Source: Stieleria sedimenti
GTDB taxonomy: Bacteria; Planctomycetota; Planctomycetia; Pirellulales; Pirellulaceae
Reading direction: 5' to 3'
Assembly (NCBI RefSeq): GCF_025060895.1
Contig: NZ_JANZKV010000104.1
Span: 1-33,915 of the forward strand
Length of the DNA stretch: 33,915 bases
Below, one piece after another: positions 24,001 to 31,430 of the stretch. The notes under the pieces were generated by a model. It had not been told where the DNA came from, ran no database searches, and saw only the letters and a program-made list of their open reading frames with translations. The translations under genes and the position numbers were made by a program. Each line of letters begins with the position of its first letter. The stretch's first letter is position 1.

Positions 24001-24024
24001 AGTGGCGTAAGCTTCCAGCTTGCG
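24001..24024 (+). repeat. REP-like hairpin, type B
   Basis: AGTGG, C-GTAAGCT, TCC, AGCTTGC-G in plus orientation. It starts 1 nt after the TAA stop of the dehydrogenase. Confidence 0.85.
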
Positions 24025-24040
24025 TTGATCCTAGCGGGAT

Positions 24041-24088
24041 GGCATGCACAGCATGCCCTACTTGGATGGCATGCATAGCATGCCCTAC
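24041..24088 (-). repeat. Two tandem type-D REP-like hairpins overlapping a stop codon
   Basis: Minus strand: GTAG head then GGCATGC-TAT-GCATGCC (24088-24068), and again GTAG then GGCATGC-TGT-GCATGCC (24061-24041). The esterase stop codon TAG (24085-24087) is the TAG of the first GTAG head. The loop alone differs (TAT against TGT). Confidence 0.85.
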
Positions 24089-26475
24089 TCGGAGGGTGGC
24101 TTGGGCCAGTTTAGATGCTTGTGCAGAAAATCGAACGTGCCTTGGCCGTTGATGGTGTGGGGGCCGTCGAACCATTCGATTTCGGTTCGCTCACCGATCT
24201 TGAGGCGGGCGGCGTAGAGATTGCGCACCTTGGCGTATTCATACGCAACCCACTGGTCGGTTGCGACGCCGTCAAAGTGTCCGCGTTCGACCATGAACGG
24301 ACGCGGGCAAATTAGGGCCGCCATTTCCGAGTAGTTGAAGGTTTCAGCGAGGTTCCATTCAAAGATCTCGTACTCGCCGGTTCCGACGTAACTGAACGGG
24401 TGCCGCGTCGATGCGTTCTTGAGCACCCATTCATTGAAGTCGGCTGAGCAGATCGAGAGACAGTAATCGGTCACGAGGGCGGGAATTCGCATTGCCGATT
24501 TTCCTCCATAGCTGAGACCATAAAACGCGATCCGCTGCGGGTCGACTTGGGGCAGCGACTTGAGCCAATCGACGATCTGTTGATGCTGGGGAACGATCAC
24601 CGAGAACAGCGTCTTGCCCAACGGATTCGCCTTGCGTTGCAGCGTTCGAAATCGATCTTTGAACAGGTACGGGTTCTGCGGTGCGAAGGTGATGAACCCG
24701 CGCTCAGCAAGCTCGGCGGCAAAGTCGTGATAGGCTCGGTGATCGCCCAGAAACGTATCGGTGGGACGCCCTTCCAAGCCATGTTGGCAGACCACGACCG
24801 GACGTTTTTCACCGGGCTTGACGTCATCGGGCACGATCAACACTCCGTAGGCGATCACATCTTCAAAGACGTCCAGGACCACTTCGTAGCCGGTCCATCC
24901 CGGTTGCTGCCACGTTTTTCGCACGCGGGCGTTCGGTGGCAACAACGGATCGTCGAAGTGGCCGATGACATCGTCGCGAAAGATCTGCCGATAGCGCTGT
25001 GTGGACTGGACATAGTCCTCGACTGAATTCGTGTCGAGATCTTTCAGGAACGCGCGGCGGACGAACGGGGATTCACGCAGCAGCAATTGATTGTGCCGAT
25101 CGAGTTGTTCTACCAGCCGCGTTTGCATTGCCGCTTCATCGACCTGATGAACGACATCGACGTCGCGCTGTGGTCGATCGGCGCGGGGACGATCGATCAA
25201 CAGTTCCACGAAGCGGTCCGTGGTGGATTGATCGCAAGGCGCTTCGGAGAACGCTGTTTCATCGAGCTGCCAATGTTCGTTTTCGATCAAGGGGCGAACC
25301 AACTGCCGCGCCCGTTCGACTTCTTGTTTTCCTTCGCTGAGGTGAATCGAACGAATCGTGCCAGGGGCGCCGCCGCCGCTGCCGTCGAAGGAACGTGCGG
25401 GTGTCTGTGCGTGATTGATCAAGGCCTTGCGGGGCGCGACCAGGGTCAGCGTTTCCGCATTTCCGAATTCAGCCAACCAACCGAAGACATTGCGATCGAT
25501 CGGCTCGGTCCAAACCGTCTCGCTTGCACCAAAGCTGCCGCCGACGCAGACCGCATCGACCCGTTCGTCAAGCGCCGCGGTGGCCAGGGCGATGCGACCG
25601 CCCTCGCCGGCGCCGATCACTCCGATCGGACGCGACGCACTAAAACTGTCGATCGCCGCACGCACCATTTGGACTTCGTAACCGATCGGATGTCGCCCCA
25701 ATACGAACGCCGCTCGATAGACGTATTCACGGTCGGTCAACTTCGCGCGGCCGCCGCGGGACTTGATTTCGCGGCTGATCAACATCGGAACCAACACGCG
25801 ACAATCTCGCTCGGCCAGGCGCTTGGCGAATTGCAATTCGGGTTCGATCCCGGCGGTCAGTCCGCTGATTTGCCCGGGCGTTTGGTCGCAATCAGGAAGC
25901 GCGACGACGTTCGCCGCGACCGCGCTCGGTTCGATGGGCTCCAGCAACAGTCCTTCGCCGTAAACCGAGACGATGGACCGGCCGGGGTCGGGGTCTTCCA
26001 GGACCGGCCAACGGACCGAATAGACCCGATAGCCCGAGAGCGAGTCGTCGACTGAGGATCCGACGACGAAATTGCGTTCAATCACGACCGGTGTAACTCG
26101 GTTTTCGTGGGCGCCGAACATGCGGGCCAACCGGTCTCGATTGGGCTGGACCGACCGGGTGTAGGTCTGCGGGGAAGTGAAATCGCGTTGCCAATGTTGC
26201 TCGCGGGCGGCGGCGGATTGATCCAATTTGCCAAGCAAGAATCGGTCAATGCCGTCGACCATTTCCGAGGCGATGTCGCCTTCGATTTCAAGCGGCGTTG
26301 CGCCGGGGAACTGGGCTTGCAGCGATGCGGGATCCCGACCCTGGGCGAGACAAAGCGAAAGGCCGGCCATCACGAACCAGATGCCCGCTGGCACGGAGAC
26401 TCGAAAGAACCGGCGAAACCATTGTCGAGACCTCGGCCGAACGATGAATGTCATGGTGATGCGGAAGAAAGCCAT
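24085..26475 (-). CDS. Two-domain alpha/beta hydrolase (esterase-like), exported or membrane-anchored
   Basis: Predicted esterase of the acetyl-xylan-esterase/dienelactone-hydrolase-like group. 796 aa from ATG 26475; the frame extends farther upstream but without a signal, and ATG 26454 is another option. A basic N-terminus and a hydrophobic segment at about 28-44 (VPAGIWFVMAGLSLCLAQG) suggest export. Two hydrolase-like halves: the N-terminal one has GVIGAGEGGRIALA near 290, where the serine is replaced; the C-terminal one has AFYGLSYGGKSAMR near 655 with the serine intact. The final segment (ERTEIEWFDGPHTING) provides the likely catalytic histidine. This mirrors the other esterase in the window, where the N-terminal half is the intact one. 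The stop codon lies in a type-D hairpin. Confidence 0.85.
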   Translation of the reverse strand: MAFFRITMTFIVRPRSRQWFRRFFRVSVPAGIWFVMAGLSLCLAQGRDPASLQAQFPGATPLEIEGDIASEMVDGIDRFLLGKLDQSAAAREQHWQRDFTSPQTYTRSVQPNRDRLARMFGAHENRVTPVVIERNFVVGSSVDDSLSGYRVYSVRWPVLEDPDPGRSIVSVYGEGLLLEPIEPSAVAANVVALPDCDQTPGQISGLTAGIEPELQFAKRLAERDCRVLVPMLISREIKSRGGRAKLTDREYVYRAAFVLGRHPIGYEVQMVRAAIDSFSASRPIGVIGAGEGGRIALATAALDERVDAVCVGGSFGASETVWTEPIDRNVFGWLAEFGNAETLTLVAPRKALINHAQTPARSFDGSGGGAPGTIRSIHLSEGKQEVERARQLVRPLIENEHWQLDETAFSEAPCDQSTTDRFVELLIDRPRADRPQRDVDVVHQVDEAAMQTRLVEQLDRHNQLLLRESPFVRRAFLKDLDTNSVEDYVQSTQRYRQIFRDDVIGHFDDPLLPPNARVRKTWQQPGWTGYEVVLDVFEDVIAYGVLIVPDDVKPGEKRPVVVCQHGLEGRPTDTFLGDHRAYHDFAAELAERGFITFAPQNPYLFKDRFRTLQRKANPLGKTLFSVIVPQHQQIVDWLKSLPQVDPQRIAFYGLSYGGKSAMRIPALVTDYCLSICSADFNEWVLKNASTRHPFSYVGTGEYEIFEWNLAETFNYSEMAALICPRPFMVERGHFDGVATDQWVAYEYAKVRNLYAARLKIGERTEIEWFDGPHTINGQGTFDFLHKHLNWPKPPSE

Positions 26476-26649
26476 GGGAAACGCTTGGGCAGGAGTAAAT
26501 TGCGATCCACGCGGTGAAAGACGCGGGCGGGAAACGCACCAAGAACTGGCACGCGTGCCACATGATCGGGCACCGGGCGGCCTGCCGCGACCCCTTGGCC
26601 ACGCTGATTGGGCCAAAGTGGTTCATTGTACTGGCAGCGGCACTTAAAT

Positions 26650-26658
26650 TGCTATGAT
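26650..26658 (+). promoter_or_regulatory. Possible extended -10 promoter element for the kinase-like gene
   Basis: TGCTATGAT matches an extended -10 (TGn plus TATGAT), about 90 nt before ATG 26747. No strong -35 is seen at the usual distance. Weak prediction. Confidence 0.35.
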
Positions 26659-26746
26659 CTTGGCAGCGCGAACGTCACCGCTTGCAACGGGATCTGTTTT
26701 CGAGCCGTTTCGCGCCACACGACGTTTGTTCCGGAGATTGGGTGAG

Positions 26747-27379
26747 ATGCACAAGTACGTGATCATGGGAGTTCAAGGATGTGGCAAGGGAACGCAGGCG
26801 GCCAAGCTGGTCGAAGCATTCGACTTGGTGCATATCAGTGTTGGCGACATCTTTCGTTGGCACATCAAGAATCACACCAAGCTGGGGGCGCAAGTCAAAC
26901 GCATCGTCTCGTCGGGTAACCTTGTCGGTGACGACGTGGTGGAGACGATTGTGCATCGCCGATTGGACGAGCACGATTGGAACTACGGATTTATCCTGGA
27001 TGGATTTCCCCGCAGCGAGTCGCAAGCCCTGTTCTTTTTGGAGACGTACGACATCGACGCGGTGATCCACATCGAAGTCCCCGACGAAGTGGTCCGGCAA
27101 CGCGTTTTGTCGCGGCGGTTGTGCAGCGGATGTGGGCTGGATTACAACCTGATTTCGCACCGGCCGGCGGTCGAAGATGTTTGCGACGTGTGCGGCAGTC
27201 CGCTGCGGGCACGTCCCGATGACACCGAGGAGGCGTTGGCGGGGCGGTTACGGGATTACCACACGAAAACCAAACCGGTGTTGAGTTTGTTTGAGCGGAA
27301 AGAGTTGGTGCTGGACATCGACGGGACGGCGAAGCCCGATGCGATCCATCAAGAGATTCGGACGAGGCTGGGGTGTTGA
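26747..27379 (+). CDS. Adenylate kinase-like nucleoside monophosphate kinase with zinc-type lid
   Basis: Cytoplasmic phosphotransferase that should move phosphate between ATP and a nucleoside monophosphate. 210 aa from ATG 26747, preceded by GGAGATTGGGTGAG. The P-loop is GVQGCGKGTQ (8-17), differing from the usual GAPGSGKGT. The NMP-binding start reads HISVGDIFRWHI instead of the typical STGD. DGFPRS (85-90) is intact. The lid carries four cysteines (Cys126, Cys129, Cys146, Cys149), the zinc-binding type, and RPDDTEEAL (156-164) supplies the conserved arginine and aspartates. The deviations suggest a diverged paralogue, so I do not assign adk firmly. The neighbours (esterase, PQQ protein) do not suggest a pathway. 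Confidence 0.88.
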   Translation: MHKYVIMGVQGCGKGTQAAKLVEAFDLVHISVGDIFRWHIKNHTKLGAQVKRIVSSGNLVGDDVVETIVHRRLDEHDWNYGFILDGFPRSESQALFFLETYDIDAVIHIEVPDEVVRQRVLSRRLCSGCGLDYNLISHRPAVEDVCDVCGSPLRARPDDTEEALAGRLRDYHTKTKPVLSLFERKELVLDIDGTAKPDAIHQEIRTRLGC

Positions 27380-27400
27380 GAGTGAGAACCGCCTGAAAGA

Positions 27401-27552
27401 CCGGAGGGCTCGCGCCCGGCCGATTTATTCAGGATCTGCGGAGTCAACGGTGAGCCGCTGGCCGTAAGGCCTCGGGCGGGCGCCGAAATGCCCGGCCGCT
27501 TACGCGTCACGGCTCACAAAATCGACAGGCCGCTTGCGCCCTGTCGCTAAAA
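27401..27552 (-). repeat. Composite repeat: type C, type E, type C
   Basis: In minus orientation, first a type-C variant (27552-27523: TTTTAGCG, CGACAGG-GCGCAAGC-GG-CCTGTCG), then a type-E palindromic core (27517-27449), its conserved flank (27448-27421), then a second type-C copy (27429-27401: GGCCGGGC-GCGA-GCCCTCCGG). It fills most of the gap between the kinase-like and PQQ genes and may be one mobile unit of about 150 bp. Confidence 0.75.
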
Positions 27553-27592
27553 TCTCGTCAAACAGGGGAATCGATGCTCTGCAGCGTGAACG

Positions 27593-28843
27593 TTACCGGT
27601 TGCCGATGCAAACGAGATGCTCACGGGTGCGAACATACAACTTGCCGTCGGAGATCGCCGGTGAGGCGAACACCGATTCGCCGAGGGAGTTCTTGTGAAC
27701 AATCTCGGGCTTCCGCGAGGCCTTCATCACGATCGTCTCGCCCTCGTCGGTGGTGAAATAGACCCATCTGTTTGCCGTCACCAACGAAGCGCTGAAGTGA
27801 CGGCCTAAGCGTTCTCGCCAAACACGTTCTCCCGTTCGGCTGTCAAAGCAATGGGCGATGCCGCGGTCGTCGGCGATGAACAGCAAGCCGTTGGTGACGA
27901 CTGGTGATGGCACGTAGCTTTGCGCTTCGGTGACGTGCCAGTTGACGTGAGACTCCGTTACATCCCCGCTGCCGCCGGGACGAATCGACATCACATGATA
28001 GGTCGGAAAACCGGCGGTCAAATAAAAGTTCTCGTTGTCATAGACCATCGAGGCGACAAACTGTTCGGTCGGCCCTTCGATCCACCAGAGTCGTTTTCCG
28101 GTCCGGGGATCGAACCCCGCGACACGCTTGCTGCCCGTCATGACCGCTTGCACCGTTCCGTCGATCTCGCACAGCAGCGGGGTCGCGTAGCTGCGTGTTT
28201 GGTGCACCCGCGGGGTTTTCCAGACCAAATCGCCGGTCGATTGGTTGAGTGCCGCAAGGTAGGATTCTCCGTCGTGGTCGCCGTTGACGAGAATCAAGTC
28301 TTCGAACAAGACCGGGCTGGTGCAGTAGCCGTGGATGCTGGAGAACGAGCCGACGGTGACCAGCCAGTCCTGATTGCCCTGGTGGTCGTACTTGGCCACG
28401 ATCATCTCGCCGGGCTGGCCGCGTTCTCCGCTGGTGTCATCGGTTTGGAAGAACGTGACATACACGTGTTGAGTATCGGCCGCGGGGGTGCCCGAGGCGT
28501 GGCTGTTCAGCTTGTGCATTCCCTCCAGCGGGGCCGCGATCACCTCGCGGGTCCATTTGAATTGACCACTGCTGCGATCCAGGCAGTGCAGCAACCGGGC
28601 ATTGGTGGTTTCGTCGCACGAAGTCAGGAAGATGGAGCCTCCCGACAGGATGGGGGAGGAATAGCCCGATCCGGCGATCGGGGTTTTCCAGAGAATGTTT
28701 TTTCCGGTGGCGGCATCCCATTGCACCGGGACGCTGGTTTCACGACTGGTTCCGTCGCCACGCGGCCCACGCCACTGCGGCCAATCCTCGGCATGGCAAA
28801 GGAAGCCGGCGACCATCATCGCTAGCAGGAATCCGATTCTCAT
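27593..28843 (-). CDS. Exported PQQ-like beta-propeller protein (BamB-like repeats)
   Basis: Secreted beta-propeller protein of the PQQ-binding-like repeat family, 416 aa. A Sec signal (residues 1-18, ending CHA-E) is followed by DWPQWRGPRGDG, the usual opening of planctomycete members, then repeated blades of the type GKNILWKTPIAGSGYSSP, GDLVWKTPRVHQTRSYATP, GKRLWWIEGPTEQF and GERVWRERLGRHFSASL. The SSP-containing and W-x-T units are the blade signatures. Despite the name, PQQ binding is not implied; scaffolding or substrate binding at the cell surface is typical. The start ATG is at 28843. The stop codon (27593-27595) abuts a degenerate type-C repeat end (AACG...CTGCAGAGCAT). It diverges from the SGNH hydrolase gene. 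Confidence 0.93.
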   Translation of the reverse strand: MRIGFLLAMMVAGFLCHAEDWPQWRGPRGDGTSRETSVPVQWDAATGKNILWKTPIAGSGYSSPILSGGSIFLTSCDETTNARLLHCLDRSSGQFKWTREVIAAPLEGMHKLNSHASGTPAADTQHVYVTFFQTDDTSGERGQPGEMIVAKYDHQGNQDWLVTVGSFSSIHGYCTSPVLFEDLILVNGDHDGESYLAALNQSTGDLVWKTPRVHQTRSYATPLLCEIDGTVQAVMTGSKRVAGFDPRTGKRLWWIEGPTEQFVASMVYDNENFYLTAGFPTYHVMSIRPGGSGDVTESHVNWHVTEAQSYVPSPVVTNGLLFIADDRGIAHCFDSRTGERVWRERLGRHFSASLVTANRWVYFTTDEGETIVMKASRKPEIVHKNSLGESVFASPAISDGKLYVRTREHLVCIGNR

Positions 28844-29015
28844 CTTTTATCCTGTTTCAAGTTTGCGGGGGGCGAGGGGGAGTCTCAAGGATCAGCAAAG
28901 TATATTCGAATCGGAGCGTGTCCCGCAGCAGAGGCGATTCACGTAGGATGTTGGCGGATCGATGAATTCCGTTCGCTCTTTTCTTTTCTTCACTTCACTT
29001 CACTTTCGAATCAAC

Positions 29016-29999
29016 ATGAGAAGACTTCCCGTTCCTGTGCTGCTGGTTTTTCTGGCCATCATGTCCCCTAAGCAGCTCCTCGGCGCGGAACCGTCGACGC
29101 AGGAGGCGGCCAAGACGCTCAAGGTGCTGTTCATTGGCAACAGCTACACGGCCCGACACAACTTGGCCGACGTGGTCAAAGCGATGGTCGAGGAAGGGCA
29201 GCCGGGCGTGCGGATGGAAACCAAGACCGTCATCTACGGCGGCCGTCGGCTGGCCGACCACTGGCGTTTGGGCAGTCAGAACTTCATCCGGTCCAGCACC
29301 CTCACCGCGGACCAGATCAAAGCGACGATCAAGGATTTGGAAGGCCAACTGCGTAAGGATCCGCGTGACAAGTACGCCAAGTATGCCGTCGAACGTCAAC
29401 GAAACCTGTTGAACGACTACGAAACGACACGAACACGATGGGACGTGGTGGTATTGCAGTCGTATCGCGACGACCTGGAGGGCGGACAGTCGTCCTTGTA
29501 TGCCCAATACGCACCGAAGTTCGCGGAGCTCGTGCAGGCTCAGGGAGGAAAGGTCGTCCTGTATGAAACGACACCGACCACGCAAAACGACAAACCGTTG
29601 ACGGGCATGCCGGATGCGGCATCGGTGTTGAAAAAGGCCGAGGCGATCGCCGCGCTGGCGGACAAGATTGATGCCGAGGTGGCACCGATGTCACGGGTCG
29701 CGCTTGAATGTCAGCGCCGACGTCCTGATCTAACACTGCGTTTTGTCAACGACGCCCACTTGAACCAAACGATGGCCTACCTGACCGCGTGCACGTTGTA
29801 CGCTGCCATCCTGGACGCCGACCCACGCGGGCTGAAAGTCGACTCGGTGACCGACATCCGCTATTGGCAAAACAAAGATCGCACGAAGGACCGTGACCAT
29901 TTGCCGATCAAGAAAGTCTTTTCGGACCAGGATCGAGCCGATTTGCAGCGGATTGCCTGGGAAGGGTACCAGGCAATGAAACAGATGCGGGAGCAGTAG
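29016..29999 (+). CDS. Secreted SGNH-type hydrolase
   Basis: Predicted secreted esterase/lipase of the SGNH hydrolase superfamily, 327 aa from ATG 29016. That start gives a good Sec signal (residues 1-24, ending LLGA); ATG 28962 would add 18 residues in front of it. Block I, VLFIGNSYTARHNL, contains the nucleophile Ser43. Block V, FVNDAHLNQTMAYL, provides Asp246 and His248 (DxxH-like spacing is DAH here). VVLQSYRDD in the middle fits the third block. The substrate is unknown; it could be an acyl or acetyl group on polysaccharide. A helical stretch (KDLEGQLRKDPRDKYAKYAV) between blocks I and III is an insertion. The kinase gene converges with it 79 nt downstream. Confidence 0.85.
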   Translation: MRRLPVPVLLVFLAIMSPKQLLGAEPSTQEAAKTLKVLFIGNSYTARHNLADVVKAMVEEGQPGVRMETKTVIYGGRRLADHWRLGSQNFIRSSTLTADQIKATIKDLEGQLRKDPRDKYAKYAVERQRNLLNDYETTRTRWDVVVLQSYRDDLEGGQSSLYAQYAPKFAELVQAQGGKVVLYETTPTTQNDKPLTGMPDAASVLKKAEAIAALADKIDAEVAPMSRVALECQRRRPDLTLRFVNDAHLNQTMAYLTACTLYAAILDADPRGLKVDSVTDIRYWQNKDRTKDRDHLPIKKVFSDQDRADLQRIAWEGYQAMKQMREQ

Positions 30000-30078
30000 C
30001 CGCCGGCGCTGGACCAATGGCACGTCCTTTGGTTCTGAAGCTGTTAGCGCTGAGTATCGGGCGTCCCACCCCTGACCA

Positions 30079-31428
30079 CTACTGCTGCGTTAAATACTCG
30101 CGGACGCAGTAGAGTGCGGTGAGCGCACCGAGCACGATACCGATCAACAGGCCGCCGACAAACCCGACGGGGAAGGGTTTGCGTCGCTCTCGTGGCATCG
30201 ACGGATCGATCGGTTGATCCAACACCAGCGGCATCGATGAATCCGAGGGGACCATTCCGACCTTGGACCCTTGGTTGCCCGAGCTCTGGTTACCGGAGCC
30301 TTGCAGGCCGGAACTATACTGGCCCGAACCGATCACCGGTGGCCCATCGGCTGCGACCGTCGGGCCCCATTCCGGTCCGTCGTCCATTCCGATCGGCGGC
30401 GCCGTCCATGCCTGACGCTCGATCGGCCGATCGACTTCGAACGAGGTCGTGCACCAGACCTCCAAACGCTCGGCCACTTCGTTGGCGGTCGCGATGCGTC
30501 GCGACGGATCCTTTTCCATCATGTCGGCGATCGTGTCCACGAAGTCCTCCGACAAATCCGGGGCAAATTTTCGCGGATGCCAGGGCGTCTGCTCGCAGTG
30601 TCGCTTGCACTTGCTTTTGGAATCGCCACCGGGAAACGGCACCTTGCCCGTCACGGTGTAATACAGCGTACAACCGAGCGAGTAGAGATCGCTGGCCGGT
30701 CCGATGGCCCGGGGATTACGAATCTGTTCGGGAGACAGATAGTCCGCGGTCCCGACGATCTTTCCAGCACGTGGATCATCATCCAATCCCATGCTCCAAG
30801 CTGCCAACCCGATATCAGAGACCTTGGCGTGGCCTTCGGGGGTCACGAGGATGTTTCCCGGCTTGACGTCGCGATGCACCAACCCCAAGTCATGGGCGTA
30901 TTGAAGCCCCCGTGCGGCTTGTGAGATCACCAGAGCGGCATGATTCATGCTGAGCGGGCCGCCGCGACGCACCAATTTCCGCAAGTCGGTTCCCGGGACA
31001 TATTCGGTGACCAGGTAGTGCACACTGCCATCTCGGCCGGCGTCGTAAGCGCGGACGACGAAGGGGCAATCCAACCCGGCCTGCACTCGGATTTCACGGG
31101 TGAAGGAATCTCGCGAGAGGGCCGTCGACTTTTCCAACGGCAGCACTTTGACGGCACATTCGCGGCCCATCACCTTGTGCACGGCCTTGAAGACTTGCCC
31201 CATTCCTCCCTGGCCGATCCAGTCGGTGATCAGGTAGGGTCCCAACGTCAACTTAGTCCGACCGGTGTGTAACTGTTGCGCCTGGTACGCGGTCAACAGT
31301 CCGCTTTTGACCAGGGTTGCCGCGATCAATGCGTCATCATCCGCACCGACTTTGTCGATGACCTTGGCCATCTGACGCTGGGACACCAAGCCGCTGCGGA
31401 TGGCAGATTCTTTGAACACACTGCCCAT
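30079..31428 (-). CDS. Membrane Ser/Thr protein kinase (Hanks type)
   Basis: Eukaryotic-like protein kinase, 449 aa. Residues 1-60 form the N-terminal extension typical of planctomycete kinases (ending LLTAYQAQQLHTGRTKL). The kinase domain spans about 66-335: glycine loop IGQGGMGQVF (Gly72-Gly77), catalytic Lys94 (CAVKVLPL), VHRDVKPGNIL (Asp187, Asn192), DIG at 205-207 in place of DFG, GTADYLSPEQ (227-236), and DLYSLGCTLYYTVTG. All catalytic positions are present, so it is likely active. A Ser/Gly/Gln-rich linker (about 365-390) leads to a single C-terminal membrane helix (about 419-443) and a short tail, so there is no external sensor domain. Only 2 nt separate its ATG from the cotransporter stop, and a strong GGAGAG site lies inside the cotransporter's end, indicating translation from one message. 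Confidence 0.95.
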   Translation of the reverse strand: MGSVFKESAIRSGLVSQRQMAKVIDKVGADDDALIAATLVKSGLLTAYQAQQLHTGRTKLTLGPYLITDWIGQGGMGQVFKAVHKVMGRECAVKVLPLEKSTALSRDSFTREIRVQAGLDCPFVVRAYDAGRDGSVHYLVTEYVPGTDLRKLVRRGGPLSMNHAALVISQAARGLQYAHDLGLVHRDVKPGNILVTPEGHAKVSDIGLAAWSMGLDDDPRAGKIVGTADYLSPEQIRNPRAIGPASDLYSLGCTLYYTVTGKVPFPGGDSKSKCKRHCEQTPWHPRKFAPDLSEDFVDTIADMMEKDPSRRIATANEVAERLEVWCTTSFEVDRPIERQAWTAPPIGMDDGPEWGPTVAADGPPVIGSGQYSSGLQGSGNQSSGNQGSKVGMVPSDSSMPLVLDQPIDPSMPRERRKPFPVGFVGGLLIGIVLGALTALYCVREYLTQQ

Positions 31429-31430
31429 GT

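Noticed and set aside
30808-30816. Kinase as a pseudokinase because DFG is DIG
   Set aside because: The metal-binding Asp205 is kept, along with Lys94, Asp187 and Asn192; change at the middle position is compatible with activity.
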